Assembly: GCA_947490345.1 (NCBI GenBank)
Contig: CANLGL010000019.1
Location: 1 to 64,000, forward strand
DNA from: Deltaproteobacteria bacterium
Lineage (GTDB): Bacteria; Myxococcota_A; UBA796; SXON01
Direction of reading: 5' to 3'
Length of the DNA stretch: 64,000 nucleotides
How positions within the stretch are numbered: position 1 is the stretch's first letter; each line of letters starts with the position of its first letter. The notes under the pieces are model-generated. The model worked only from the letters and a program-made list of their open reading frames with translations. It made no database searches and had not been told where the DNA came from. The translations under genes and the position numbers were made by a program. Below are positions 15,766 through 24,984 of this stretch, one piece after another.

Positions 15766-18761
15766 TACGGAACCAACGCGGCGCCTCGGGGGTCCGCCCT
15801 TACGTCGTGCCCGAGTCGGTAGTCCGGATCCAGCGCTTGTTGACCCTGACGGCCCGCCGGAGCGCGTGGTTGTCGGCAGGTCGGGCGGGCGCGCTCGCGG
15901 TTGCGGCGCTTTTTGTCGGGCTGGCGGCGGCCACGCTGGCCGTGGGGGAGGGGTCGCGGCGCTTGGCGGCGATGGTGCTCGTGGCGGCAGCGTCGGGCGC
16001 GGTGGCGCTTGTCGCCGTGCGCATCCGCGGACTGCGCCGGCGGCTCTCCCCCCGCAGCCAGGCAGACGCCATCGAGGCGATCACGCCGAAACTGCGCGGT
16101 GCGCTCGCGACGGTGGTCGACCGGGTGGAGCGGCCGATGGGCTCGCCCGGCCTGTTCTTGCGCCTTGCGGATGAGGTGGCGCAAGGGCTTTCGCGCGTGC
16201 GGCCGGCCCAGGTGTGGCCCCTTCGGCCGCTGTGGCTGGATGCGCGCTGGTCACTCGTGGGCGGGGCGGCGCTCGTGGCGGTCACCATCGCGGGGCCGCT
16301 CAGCCCCATCGAAGCGATGCGAAAGCTCCTCGGCGGCGCGCCCGCGGCCGCCGCGGTGAGCCCCGTGCAGGCGGACGGACCGAAGGCGCTGCTCGGCGAC
16401 ATCACCCTCCGCTACATCTACCCGGCCTACACCAGGCTTGATCCGCTGGAGGTCCCCAACACCAACGGCGAGGTCCATGCCCCCCCCGGAACGGTGGTCG
16501 AGGTGCGCGCGAAGACCGCCGAGCCTTGGACAGCGGCGCTCTTGGAGGTATCTGGCCAGGACCCTGTCCCCGCCGTGCTTGTAGACGGCCGCGTCGTCAG
16601 TAGCAGCTTCACCGTCGGGGGCGAGGGTACCTGGCGCTTCCGCTTCGATGGCACCGCCTCCGCCGACTTTCGGATCGTCCCGGATCCGGATCTGGCGCCC
16701 ACGGTGGCCGTCGCCACCAGGGCCAGGCACTCCATCGGAAAAGATGAGCCCTTCGCACTTGGTTTTGCGGTGACGGACGACTACGGACTGACCCGGATTG
16801 TCGCGGAGGTCACGGTGCGCGGCAAGGCCACGGAAGTGCCGCTGCGTACGCCGCTGGACATGCCGCGGGCGCTCACCGACCAACCCACGCTTCGCGCTGC
16901 CGACCTCGGCCTCTCCGAAGGTGACGTGGCCAAAGTGCGGGTTGGCGGCTGGGACAACGACGAGGTCTCGGGTCATAAAGTTGGTTGGTCCTCCATCTTC
17001 ACGATTGAGGTCCTCGGCATGTCGGGCAGCAAGGCGCAGAACGCGGAGCTGCGAGAGGCGCTTTTGGCGGCGCTGATTCCGCCGCTGGCCGACTTCCTGC
17101 TCGATCCGGCGCTGCCGGCCGACACGGGTGCCCAGGCGACCCGCTGGGCCGCCAATGCGGACGACCGGTACGTCGCCTTCGATCTGGTGGCGCGCCAGAC
17201 GGAGGGCCTCAACCGCCGAAACTTCGAGGCTCGGGTCATTGAGAACGTCAATGGAGCCCGGCGAGACCTCTTCGCGTTTGTGCGCGGCCTGCCGGAGGGG
17301 AAGCTCGGCAACGTCGATGTCACCAGCTTCACGTCGCTGCAGACCGCGAACGTCGCGACCCTGGAGATGGCGGTGTGGACGCTGGACAAGATCTCTCGCG
17401 CCGAGGCGTACAAGGCCATCGTGGAGCTCGCCACGGCCCTGGCGCTGGACGCCCGCGTGCTGCAGGAAAGCCTGGCGAGCCTGACCACGCCGCAGGCGCT
17501 CGCTCGCCTGGACCGTCTCGACCGACAGATGGACGCCCTCGGCACGCTCACCAAGAAGCTCGACCGGGGCAGCATGCGCAGCTTTCTGGAGTCCCGCACG
17601 GCCGAGCTGGACGGGGCCATGGGCGCGGCGCGGCGTGACATCGCGAAAAATGCCGATACGGCCGTGAAAGTCGCCGATCTTCAGCGCATCGCGGACCTGC
17701 TGGACGAGATGGCCGGCGGGGTGGAGGAGGCGCAGAAGCGCTCGGGCGAAGGGGATGATGCGCTGAAGAAGGAGATCGAACGCCTGGACCAGGAGTTCCG
17801 TGAGCTCGCGGCGGCGCAGGAGGCGCTCGAAGCCAAAACGCAGGCGGCACGCGAGAAACACGGTCAGAGCCTGGACGAGGGTCTCAAGGCGTGGGCCGAG
17901 GTCGACGCGGCCACCAAGGCTGCGGAACGGGCGCTCTCCAATCCGTCTTTGAGCGCGCTTCCGTCGCGCTCGGTGCAGGCTGGCATCGGGGATGCACAAC
18001 ACGACGGCAAGGGCCTCGGCGACAGCGTCCGCGCCCGGGACACCGAACAGGCGGCGGACCGCGCCGAAGACACGGTGCAGTCGATCGAACGGGCGCGTCG
18101 GCGGCTCGACGCGGCGGCGCGCACCGGCCAGGTCGACGCCAGCGCCGCGGCCGCCGCCAGCAGCAGCTTGGACGAGGCGCAGAAGGCAGCGATGAAGGCA
18201 CGTGCGGCGCTCCAGAAGCTGCAGGACGCGCAGTCCACCGGCTCGCCGGAGCTGACCGAAGCGCTGAACTCCCTGTCGGGGGAGCAGTCGGGCGTCGCTG
18301 GGCGCGCGGTCGAGGCGGCGAAGGCGGCCAAGAAGGTCGCGCAGCAGATGCAGTCCGATGCCTCCGCGATGGAGGAGGCCGCGGTCGAAGGCGCATCGCA
18401 AGCCAAGCGCGCCACGGGAGATCTCCAAAAGGGCGACGCCATGGCCTCAGAAGGGGCACAGGACGCCGCCAGCGACGCCTTCCGTCGGGCGCGCGAAGCG
18501 CTACAGCAGGCGGTCAAGGACCAGCAGGAGATGCAACAGGCGGCTGGTGGTGGCGGCGTCGGGGAGAAGCAACCCGGGAGCGGCGGGGATGGCGAGGAGC
18601 AACAGCTCGACGCCGCCATGGAGGTCACCATCCCCGCGCCCGAAGAGTTCGAGACGCCCGAGGCCTACCGCAAGGCGCTGCTCGAAGGCATGCAGGGCGA
18701 GGTGCCCGAGAGTTACCGCGCCGCGAGCCGTCGGTACTACGAAGAGCTGGTGCGCCAATGA
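15750..18761 (+). CDS. DUF4175-like membrane protein with long coiled coil
   Basis: A 1003-residue protein. Two membrane helices (about 46-65 and 72-91) and a third (about 168-183) come first. A beta-rich extracytoplasmic region (about 210-430) is followed by a very long Ala/Glu/Lys/Gln-rich helical and coiled-coil region (about 600-960) and a conserved-looking C-terminus (PEAYRKALLEGMQGEVPESY). This matches the DUF4175 proteins that accompany MoxR, DUF58 and VWA genes in several proteobacteria and planctomycetes; function unknown. TTG at 15750 has GGAAGGGGAG nine bases upstream. A GTG at 15762 forms a GTGA overlap with the kinase stop and is the alternative. Confidence 0.8.
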   Translation: MRPDVIRNQRGASGVRPYVVPESVVRIQRLLTLTARRSAWLSAGRAGALAVAALFVGLAAATLAVGEGSRRLAAMVLVAAASGAVALVAVRIRGLRRRLSPRSQADAIEAITPKLRGALATVVDRVERPMGSPGLFLRLADEVAQGLSRVRPAQVWPLRPLWLDARWSLVGGAALVAVTIAGPLSPIEAMRKLLGGAPAAAAVSPVQADGPKALLGDITLRYIYPAYTRLDPLEVPNTNGEVHAPPGTVVEVRAKTAEPWTAALLEVSGQDPVPAVLVDGRVVSSSFTVGGEGTWRFRFDGTASADFRIVPDPDLAPTVAVATRARHSIGKDEPFALGFAVTDDYGLTRIVAEVTVRGKATEVPLRTPLDMPRALTDQPTLRAADLGLSEGDVAKVRVGGWDNDEVSGHKVGWSSIFTIEVLGMSGSKAQNAELREALLAALIPPLADFLLDPALPADTGAQATRWAANADDRYVAFDLVARQTEGLNRRNFEARVIENVNGARRDLFAFVRGLPEGKLGNVDVTSFTSLQTANVATLEMAVWTLDKISRAEAYKAIVELATALALDARVLQESLASLTTPQALARLDRLDRQMDALGTLTKKLDRGSMRSFLESRTAELDGAMGAARRDIAKNADTAVKVADLQRIADLLDEMAGGVEEAQKRSGEGDDALKKEIERLDQEFRELAAAQEALEAKTQAAREKHGQSLDEGLKAWAEVDAATKAAERALSNPSLSALPSRSVQAGIGDAQHDGKGLGDSVRARDTEQAADRAEDTVQSIERARRRLDAAARTGQVDASAAAAASSSLDEAQKAAMKARAALQKLQDAQSTGSPELTEALNSLSGEQSGVAGRAVEAAKAAKKVAQQMQSDASAMEEAAVEGASQAKRATGDLQKGDAMASEGAQDAASDAFRRAREALQQAVKDQQEMQQAAGGGGVGEKQPGSGGDGEEQQLDAAMEVTIPAPEEFETPEAYRKALLEGMQGEVPESYRAASRRYYEELVRQ

Positions 18762-20281
18762 CCCTCTTGCTCTGGCTGGCAACGGCGCTTGCTGGCGCCG
18801 GCAACGACGTGGTCGCCTGCCTGGAGCTATCCGACCTGGCCTGCGCGCAAACTGCCGCGGCGGGCCTCGGCTCGAGCGCGGAGGACCGCGCCGCCCGTGC
18901 CGAGCTCGACTTCCACCTGGGCGAGTTCGCCAGAGCGCGCGATGGGCTCAAGCAGGTGGTGGACGGCACCAAGGACCCCGAACTGGCCAAGCGATACGCC
19001 CTGTTCGAACGCGTGGCGAGCGCGACCGCTCAGTTCACCACGGAAAGGCGCGGCGACGTGACCCTCCGGTACCGCGCCGGCATGGACGATGTGCTGCTCG
19101 ACGAAGCGCTCGAGACGCTCCAGGCCTCGCACGACAAGATTGGACCCGTTCTCGGCGGTGCGCCCCCGGGCGGCGTCCGCATGGAGCTGTTTCCCACCGC
19201 ACAGCGCTTCATCGACGCCTCGTCGCTCCCGGGCGAGGCCGTCCGCAAGACCGGCGTCATCGCCCTCTCCAAGTGGACTCGGCTCCTGGTCAGCTCCCCC
19301 CGTGCGCTCGGCCGCGGCTACGGGTGGAAGGACACCATCGCCCACGAGTACATCCACTACATCGTGTCCTGGCGCACCAAGGACCAGGCGCCGGTCTGGC
19401 TGCAAGAGGGCATCGCCAGGAGCCACGAGTCCATGTGGCGGGAGGACGAGCCGGCGGCGCTGACGCCGACGCAGGAATCGCTCCTGGCCACGGCGCTTGC
19501 CGAAGACAAGCTGGTGCCGCTGACGAAGATGCATCCGTCCATGGCATTCTTGGACTCGGCGGACGAAGCGGCGCTCGCGTTCGCGCAGGTCTCGACGATG
19601 ATCGTGCACCTCCGAAAGACGGCGGGACCCGACGCCGTGTCGCGCGTGCTCGACAAGGTGCGGGATGGCACGGACGCGCTCCAGGCCGTGGCCGATGTGG
19701 GCTCCGGCGGCGACACGACCGCGTTCATGCAGGCTTGGAAAGGCTACCTCAAGTCTCTCAAGCTAGTGAGCCGCAAGTTGGCGGAATCAAAGGTGATTCT
19801 GGATGGGGCGGGCGATGAGTTTGAGGCTGATCCGCAGCTGGGCCAGCGCATGGACCTGGCCCGATTCGCCCGGCTGGGCGACATTCTCCTCGACCACGGC
19901 AAAGCAGAGGCCGCGCTCGTCGAGTTTGGCAAGGCCGCGCCGCCGGGCGAGCCGCCGTCGCCAATCCTGAGCGTTCGCACGGCCGATGCGCTTTTGGCCC
20001 TCGGCCGCAAGGACCAGGCGCGTTCCGTGCTTCTCGCTTCGGCCAAGGACTATCCGGAGCACGCGCCGACCCGCGTCATGCTCGGAAAGTTGCTGCTCGC
20101 CGCCGGGGACTCTGCCGGTGCGTTCCGCGAGTACCGCGCCGGTGTCGACGTCGATCCCTTCGACTCCGCCGCTCAGGCCGCCCTCGCCGAGCTCTATGCC
20201 GCCCGCGGGAACACCCCCCTCGCCGAGCGCCACCGCCGTTATGCCCGCCTGTTGACGAGCACCGAACCCGCCACCCGCTGA
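18758..20281 (+). CDS. HEXXH metallopeptidase with TPR-like repeats
   Basis: A 507-residue protein with a short hydrophobic N-terminus resembling a signal peptide (residues 1-14). The peptidase MA-like core has HEYIH (His196, Glu197, His200) and, 17 residues on, WLQEG with Glu217 as the third zinc ligand: the gluzincin pattern. Helical repeats flank the core (residues about 25-80, and a TPR-like array about 360-490 with DYPEHAPTRVMLGKLLLAAGD). The start overlaps the preceding stop (ATGA). A protease inside a MoxR/VWA operon suggests processing of an envelope substrate; its target cannot be read from the sequence. Confidence 0.82.
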   Translation: MTLLLWLATALAGAGNDVVACLELSDLACAQTAAAGLGSSAEDRAARAELDFHLGEFARARDGLKQVVDGTKDPELAKRYALFERVASATAQFTTERRGDVTLRYRAGMDDVLLDEALETLQASHDKIGPVLGGAPPGGVRMELFPTAQRFIDASSLPGEAVRKTGVIALSKWTRLLVSSPRALGRGYGWKDTIAHEYIHYIVSWRTKDQAPVWLQEGIARSHESMWREDEPAALTPTQESLLATALAEDKLVPLTKMHPSMAFLDSADEAALAFAQVSTMIVHLRKTAGPDAVSRVLDKVRDGTDALQAVADVGSGGDTTAFMQAWKGYLKSLKLVSRKLAESKVILDGAGDEFEADPQLGQRMDLARFARLGDILLDHGKAEAALVEFGKAAPPGEPPSPILSVRTADALLALGRKDQARSVLLASAKDYPEHAPTRVMLGKLLLAAGDSAGAFREYRAGVDVDPFDSAAQAALAELYAARGNTPLAERHRRYARLLTSTEPATR

Positions 20282-20287
20282 GTCTGC

Positions 20288-21277
<990 letters not shown>

Positions 21278-21278
21278 G

Positions 21279-22172
21279 GTGACAGCCCCGGCGACACTGT
21301 GGCGCCCCGACGTCGTGGCGCGGGTGCAGGCGCTACAGTTGCGCGCACGCCAAACGGTGGCCGGGCTGGGCGTCGGCCTCCGGCGCTCGATCCACGTTGG
21401 GCAGGCCGTGGAGTTTGCCGATTACAAGCCCTATACCCCCGGCGACAATCTCCGCGATCTCGACTGGCGGGTGCTGGGTCGTCGCGACCGCCTCGTGGTG
21501 CGGCGGTACCGAGCCGAGACCGAGATGGGCGCCACGCTCCTGGTCGATGCGTCGGGCGACCTCGGCTCCACGCCGGAGAAGTGGGACACCGCGGTGGGGA
21601 TCGCGGCGACAGTCGCCTGGCTGCTGTACCTTGAAAACGAGCCCGTCGGCATCGAGCTCGTAGGTGGGGAGGGGATCTCGGTGCGGAGCCTGCCGCCTCG
21701 GCGAGGGCGAGCGCATCTCGCGCGCATCTTCGGGCTGCTCGGCGCGCTCCGTCCCAGTGGCCGCGCTGGTCTGGCCGAGGCCTTCCGTCGTGTCGGCGCG
21801 CGCGCTCGCCCACGGGGCCTCGTGGTGCTCATCACCGACTTCATGGAGCCGCCCTCCGAGTGGGCACTGGCGCTCGATGCGGTCGTCCGCCGCCGCGCCG
21901 ACGTGCGCGCGCTCCACATCTACGACGCCCGCGAGACCGGTCTCGTCTACCCCCACCCCCTGCGCCTGTACTCCCCCGAGGGCGGCGACGACCAGATCCT
22001 CGACCCCGAGGCGATGCGCGACGCGGTCAGCGAAGAGGCCCGGCGTTTCTTCGGTGAAGTGCGCGATGAAGTGCGCCGCCGGCGAGGCGTCCACGTGCTC
22101 GTAGAGGCGCGCGGGTCGATGGTGGAGGCGATGGGGAGCTTCTTGTCGGGACGGGAAGGGGGGGTGACCTAG
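21279..22172 (+). CDS. DUF58 protein
   Basis: A 297-residue soluble protein with the DUF58 signature near its N-terminus (VEFADYKPYTPGD followed by LRDLDW and then VVRRYRAETEM) and a degenerate VWA-like core (TLLVDASGDL). DUF58 proteins are constant partners of MoxR ATPases in the Bat and related operons. The GTG start lies one base after the MoxR stop. The stop codon shares one base with the next start. Confidence 0.9.
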   Translation: MTAPATLWRPDVVARVQALQLRARQTVAGLGVGLRRSIHVGQAVEFADYKPYTPGDNLRDLDWRVLGRRDRLVVRRYRAETEMGATLLVDASGDLGSTPEKWDTAVGIAATVAWLLYLENEPVGIELVGGEGISVRSLPPRRGRAHLARIFGLLGALRPSGRAGLAEAFRRVGARARPRGLVVLITDFMEPPSEWALALDAVVRRRADVRALHIYDARETGLVYPHPLRLYSPEGGDDQILDPEAMRDAVSEEARRFFGEVRDEVRRRRGVHVLVEARGSMVEAMGSFLSGREGGVT

Positions 22173-24232
22173 TGTCGCTGACGCTGCTCGCTCCCGCGGC
22201 ACTCGCGCTCGGCCTCCTTGCGCTGGGCCCGGTGATCGCGCATCTGGTGCGTCGGCAGCCGGTAGAGCGCGTCGCGTATGGGGCGATGTTGTTGCTGGAG
22301 CGGCTGCAGATGCGCGTCGAACGCCGACGGCGCCTGCACGATCGGGCGATCTTGGCGCTGCGGATGCTGGCCCTGTTGTGCGTGCTCGTGGCGCTGGCGC
22401 GGCCGGAGCTGCGCCTGCCCCAACGACAGAGCGTGATCGGGGCCACGGGCCGGATCGTGGTGGTGTTGGACACGTCGTTGTCGATGGATCAGCGCGCCGG
22501 TGGTGAATCGGCGTTGGTGCGGGGCCAACGTGAGGCGGCGGCGCTGGTTCGTGGGCTCGGCGACGGCGTTTCTGTCGCCGCCTTCGCGGCAGGAGTGCCC
22601 GAGGAGTCGATGGCACCGTCGTGGTCGACGGATCACGGCGCGGTGGCGACCCAGATCGAAGCGGTGCGGCAGGCGTCAGGTCGCACCGATCTGGAGGGGG
22701 CGCTCACCCGGGCGCGGGCGCTCTTGGACGGGGAGCCGGGCGAGGTGGTGATCGTGCACGACGGCGTCGGTCCGGGAAACGTCGCGGCGGCGCGGCCGAG
22801 CCTGGAGCGCCTTGCGGTGACCGGCTCTACGGTGCTGCCGATCGCCGTGGGCGTGGAGTCTCCCGCCAACCTCACCATCGTCGACGCCCGCTACGGCGAC
22901 GGTTTGGAGGGGGGCACGGTCACGCTCGTCGTGCAGAACTTCGGTCGCGACGAGCGTGAAGCACCCGCCACGGTGCGGCTTCCGGACGGCGCCGAGATGA
23001 CCGTTTTCGTGACCGTGTCGGGCGCCTCGGAGGAGGGTCCCGGCGAGACGATCGCGGCGGTGACGGTGCCTCGCCAGGCGGCCGGCGGCGTCGCGTCGGT
23101 GTCGGTGGTCGATCCTCTCTTGCCGTTGGACGACACTCGGTACTTTCACCTGCCGCGGGTGGGCCAAAGTCGGGTGCTGGTCGTCGACGGCGACCCCGGC
23201 TCCACGCCCACGCGCTCCGAGGTGTACTTCCTGGAGCGCGCGCTGGCGCCCTATTCGGGGCTGGGAGCGAGTCTGGACGTGGTGGCGCCGTCAGGTGCCA
23301 CCCGCTTGTCTGAAGGGCGCTGGAAGGTGGCGGTGGTGGCAAACGTAGGCGACCCGACGCCGCTGTCGCCCAGCCTTGTCGACTTCGTGCGCGACGGGGG
23401 TGCCCTGGTGTTGGCCGTGGGCGACAATGTCAGCGGCGCCGTCTGGAACGGAGCGCTGGGCGGGCTGTTGCCAGCGACACTTTCCCGGCCTCGCGACCTG
23501 GTGTCGGCAGAGGTCGAAGAGGGTGTGCCGCTGTCGGTGCCGCCTCCCGACGAGGAGCTGTTCAGCGCCTTCGCAGAGGGGGGGCGTCATGGATTCGCGC
23601 GGGTTCGCTCGCGACGGATCTTTGCGGTGGAGCCCTACGTCGAGGCCGGTCCCGGCTCGAGCGACCCCGACGCGATCCGCACCTTGCTCCGCTACGACAA
23701 CGGCGCCCCGGCGCTGATCGAGCGGCGGATTGGCCTGGGTCGGGTGCTCTTGTGGACCTCGACGGTGGACCTCGGGTGGTCGAACTTCCCCCTCCAGAGC
23801 GTGTACGTGCCTTTCTGGACGCGTTTGTTGGCGTGGTTGGGCGGCGAGGTCGGTGGGGCGGCGGCGCGCTTGGAAGGGGTCGTCGGGGAGCCGGTGGTGG
23901 TGCCGCTCGCGGCCGGCGACATGGTCGAGGTGACCGGGCCCGGTGGCGAGCGCGTTGGCCTCACCCGGCTCCCCGGGAGCGTGCAGTTCGTGCCGGAGTT
24001 GCCAGGAGCCTACGCCGTCGGTCGCGCCGATGAGCCCGCGCAGGCCTGGGTTGCGGTGAACACCCCGGTCCTCGAATCCGACATCCGCCCCGACCAGACC
24101 CTCGACGCCGTGCAAGCCGAGCTCGATCCCGATCGGTCGCAACGGCGCGTCCCCCTCGATGCGGGGCTCGCCATCGCGGCGGCGCTGGCGCTGGCCGCGG
24201 CGGCGTGGGTCGCGCGGGTGGGGGCGTCGTGA
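22172..24232 (+). CDS. BatA-like membrane protein with VWA domain
   Basis: A 686-residue protein. The N-terminal BatA-type region has two membrane helices (about 8-25 and 65-82). A VWA domain follows, with an intact MIDAS start DTSLS at about residue 100. A long extracytoplasmic beta-rich region comes next (about 230-650), including a segment resembling the glutamine-amidotransferase-like fold (RVLVVDGDPGSTPT...). A C-terminal membrane helix closes the protein (about 662-682). It is probably a scaffold acted on by the MoxR ATPase. The start is a GTG overlapping the previous stop. Confidence 0.85.
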   Translation: MSLTLLAPAALALGLLALGPVIAHLVRRQPVERVAYGAMLLLERLQMRVERRRRLHDRAILALRMLALLCVLVALARPELRLPQRQSVIGATGRIVVVLDTSLSMDQRAGGESALVRGQREAAALVRGLGDGVSVAAFAAGVPEESMAPSWSTDHGAVATQIEAVRQASGRTDLEGALTRARALLDGEPGEVVIVHDGVGPGNVAAARPSLERLAVTGSTVLPIAVGVESPANLTIVDARYGDGLEGGTVTLVVQNFGRDEREAPATVRLPDGAEMTVFVTVSGASEEGPGETIAAVTVPRQAAGGVASVSVVDPLLPLDDTRYFHLPRVGQSRVLVVDGDPGSTPTRSEVYFLERALAPYSGLGASLDVVAPSGATRLSEGRWKVAVVANVGDPTPLSPSLVDFVRDGGALVLAVGDNVSGAVWNGALGGLLPATLSRPRDLVSAEVEEGVPLSVPPPDEELFSAFAEGGRHGFARVRSRRIFAVEPYVEAGPGSSDPDAIRTLLRYDNGAPALIERRIGLGRVLLWTSTVDLGWSNFPLQSVYVPFWTRLLAWLGGEVGGAAARLEGVVGEPVVVPLAAGDMVEVTGPGGERVGLTRLPGSVQFVPELPGAYAVGRADEPAQAWVAVNTPVLESDIRPDQTLDAVQAELDPDRSQRRVPLDAGLAIAAALALAAAAWVARVGAS

Positions 24233-24984
24233 GCTTGACTCGCCGATCGCTGCTTCTCGGCGCCGGTGGCGCGCTCGCGCTGCGCGCCCCTGCGGCGCGG
24301 GCCTTCGGAGACGCAGCTATGATCGATGTCGCGGAGCTGCAGCTCGCCAGCGGAACGGTCTCGCGTCCCGATGCCTGGGTGCGGCTGTTGTTGGAAACTG
24401 TGCAGACGACCAGCGTGGAGTGCAACCCCCGCGCCGTGCAGTTGGCGCCCGACGATCCAGAGCTTTTCTCTCACCCGTTCGCCGTGCTCGTGGGTGACGG
24501 CGAGCTTCCCCCGGTCAGCGACCGCGCCCGCGAGCAGCTGGTCCGCTACCTCAGCTACGGGGGCTTCCTGTTCGTCGACGACGCCACGGGGGATCCGGAG
24601 TCGGGCTTCGACAGGAGCGTGCGTGCTCTGCTGGGCCAGCTCTTTCCGACGCGTCCGCTCGGCGTGCTCAGCTCCGACCATTCTGTGTACCGGAGCTTCT
24701 TCCTAATTGAGCGCCCCGTGGGCCGGGTGGCGGTGCACCAGGTCCTCGCCGGCGTGCAGCTCGGCTCGATGCACCCGGTGATCTACAGCCAGGACGACCT
24801 CTCGGGCGCGCTCGACCGTCGCGCCGACGGAATGGACCGTTCCGCCTGCGTCCCGGGCGGTGAGTCGCAGCGGCGTGAGGCGGTGAAGTTAGGGATCAAC
24901 CTTCTTCTTTACGCGCTCACCTCCAACTACAAGCACGACCAGGCGCACGTACGCCGGCTGATGGAAGAGGGCCGCATCGAATGA
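24229..24984 (+). CDS. DUF4159 protein with Tat signal
   Basis: A 251-residue protein beginning with a twin-arginine signal (LTRRSLLLGAGGALAL), so it is exported folded, perhaps with a bound cofactor. The mature part matches DUF4159: FAVLVGDGELPPVSD, YLSYGGFLFVDDATG, and the end GINLLLYALTSNYKHDQAH. DUF4159 proteins recur beside DUF4175, MoxR and VWA genes; their role is unknown. The GTG start lies in a GTGA overlap with the upstream gene, and its own stop overlaps the next start. Confidence 0.85.
   Translation: MSLTRRSLLLGAGGALALRAPAARAFGDAAMIDVAELQLASGTVSRPDAWVRLLLETVQTTSVECNPRAVQLAPDDPELFSHPFAVLVGDGELPPVSDRAREQLVRYLSYGGFLFVDDATGDPESGFDRSVRALLGQLFPTRPLGVLSSDHSVYRSFFLIERPVGRVAVHQVLAGVQLGSMHPVIYSQDDLSGALDRRADGMDRSACVPGGESQRREAVKLGINLLLYALTSNYKHDQAHVRRLMEEGRIE

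Noticed and set aside
17891..18757. Extension of the HEXXH peptidase frame into the DUF4175 gene
   Set aside because: The upstream part is an out-of-frame Arg/Gly-rich shadow; the signal-like start at 18758 in an ATGA overlap is far better.
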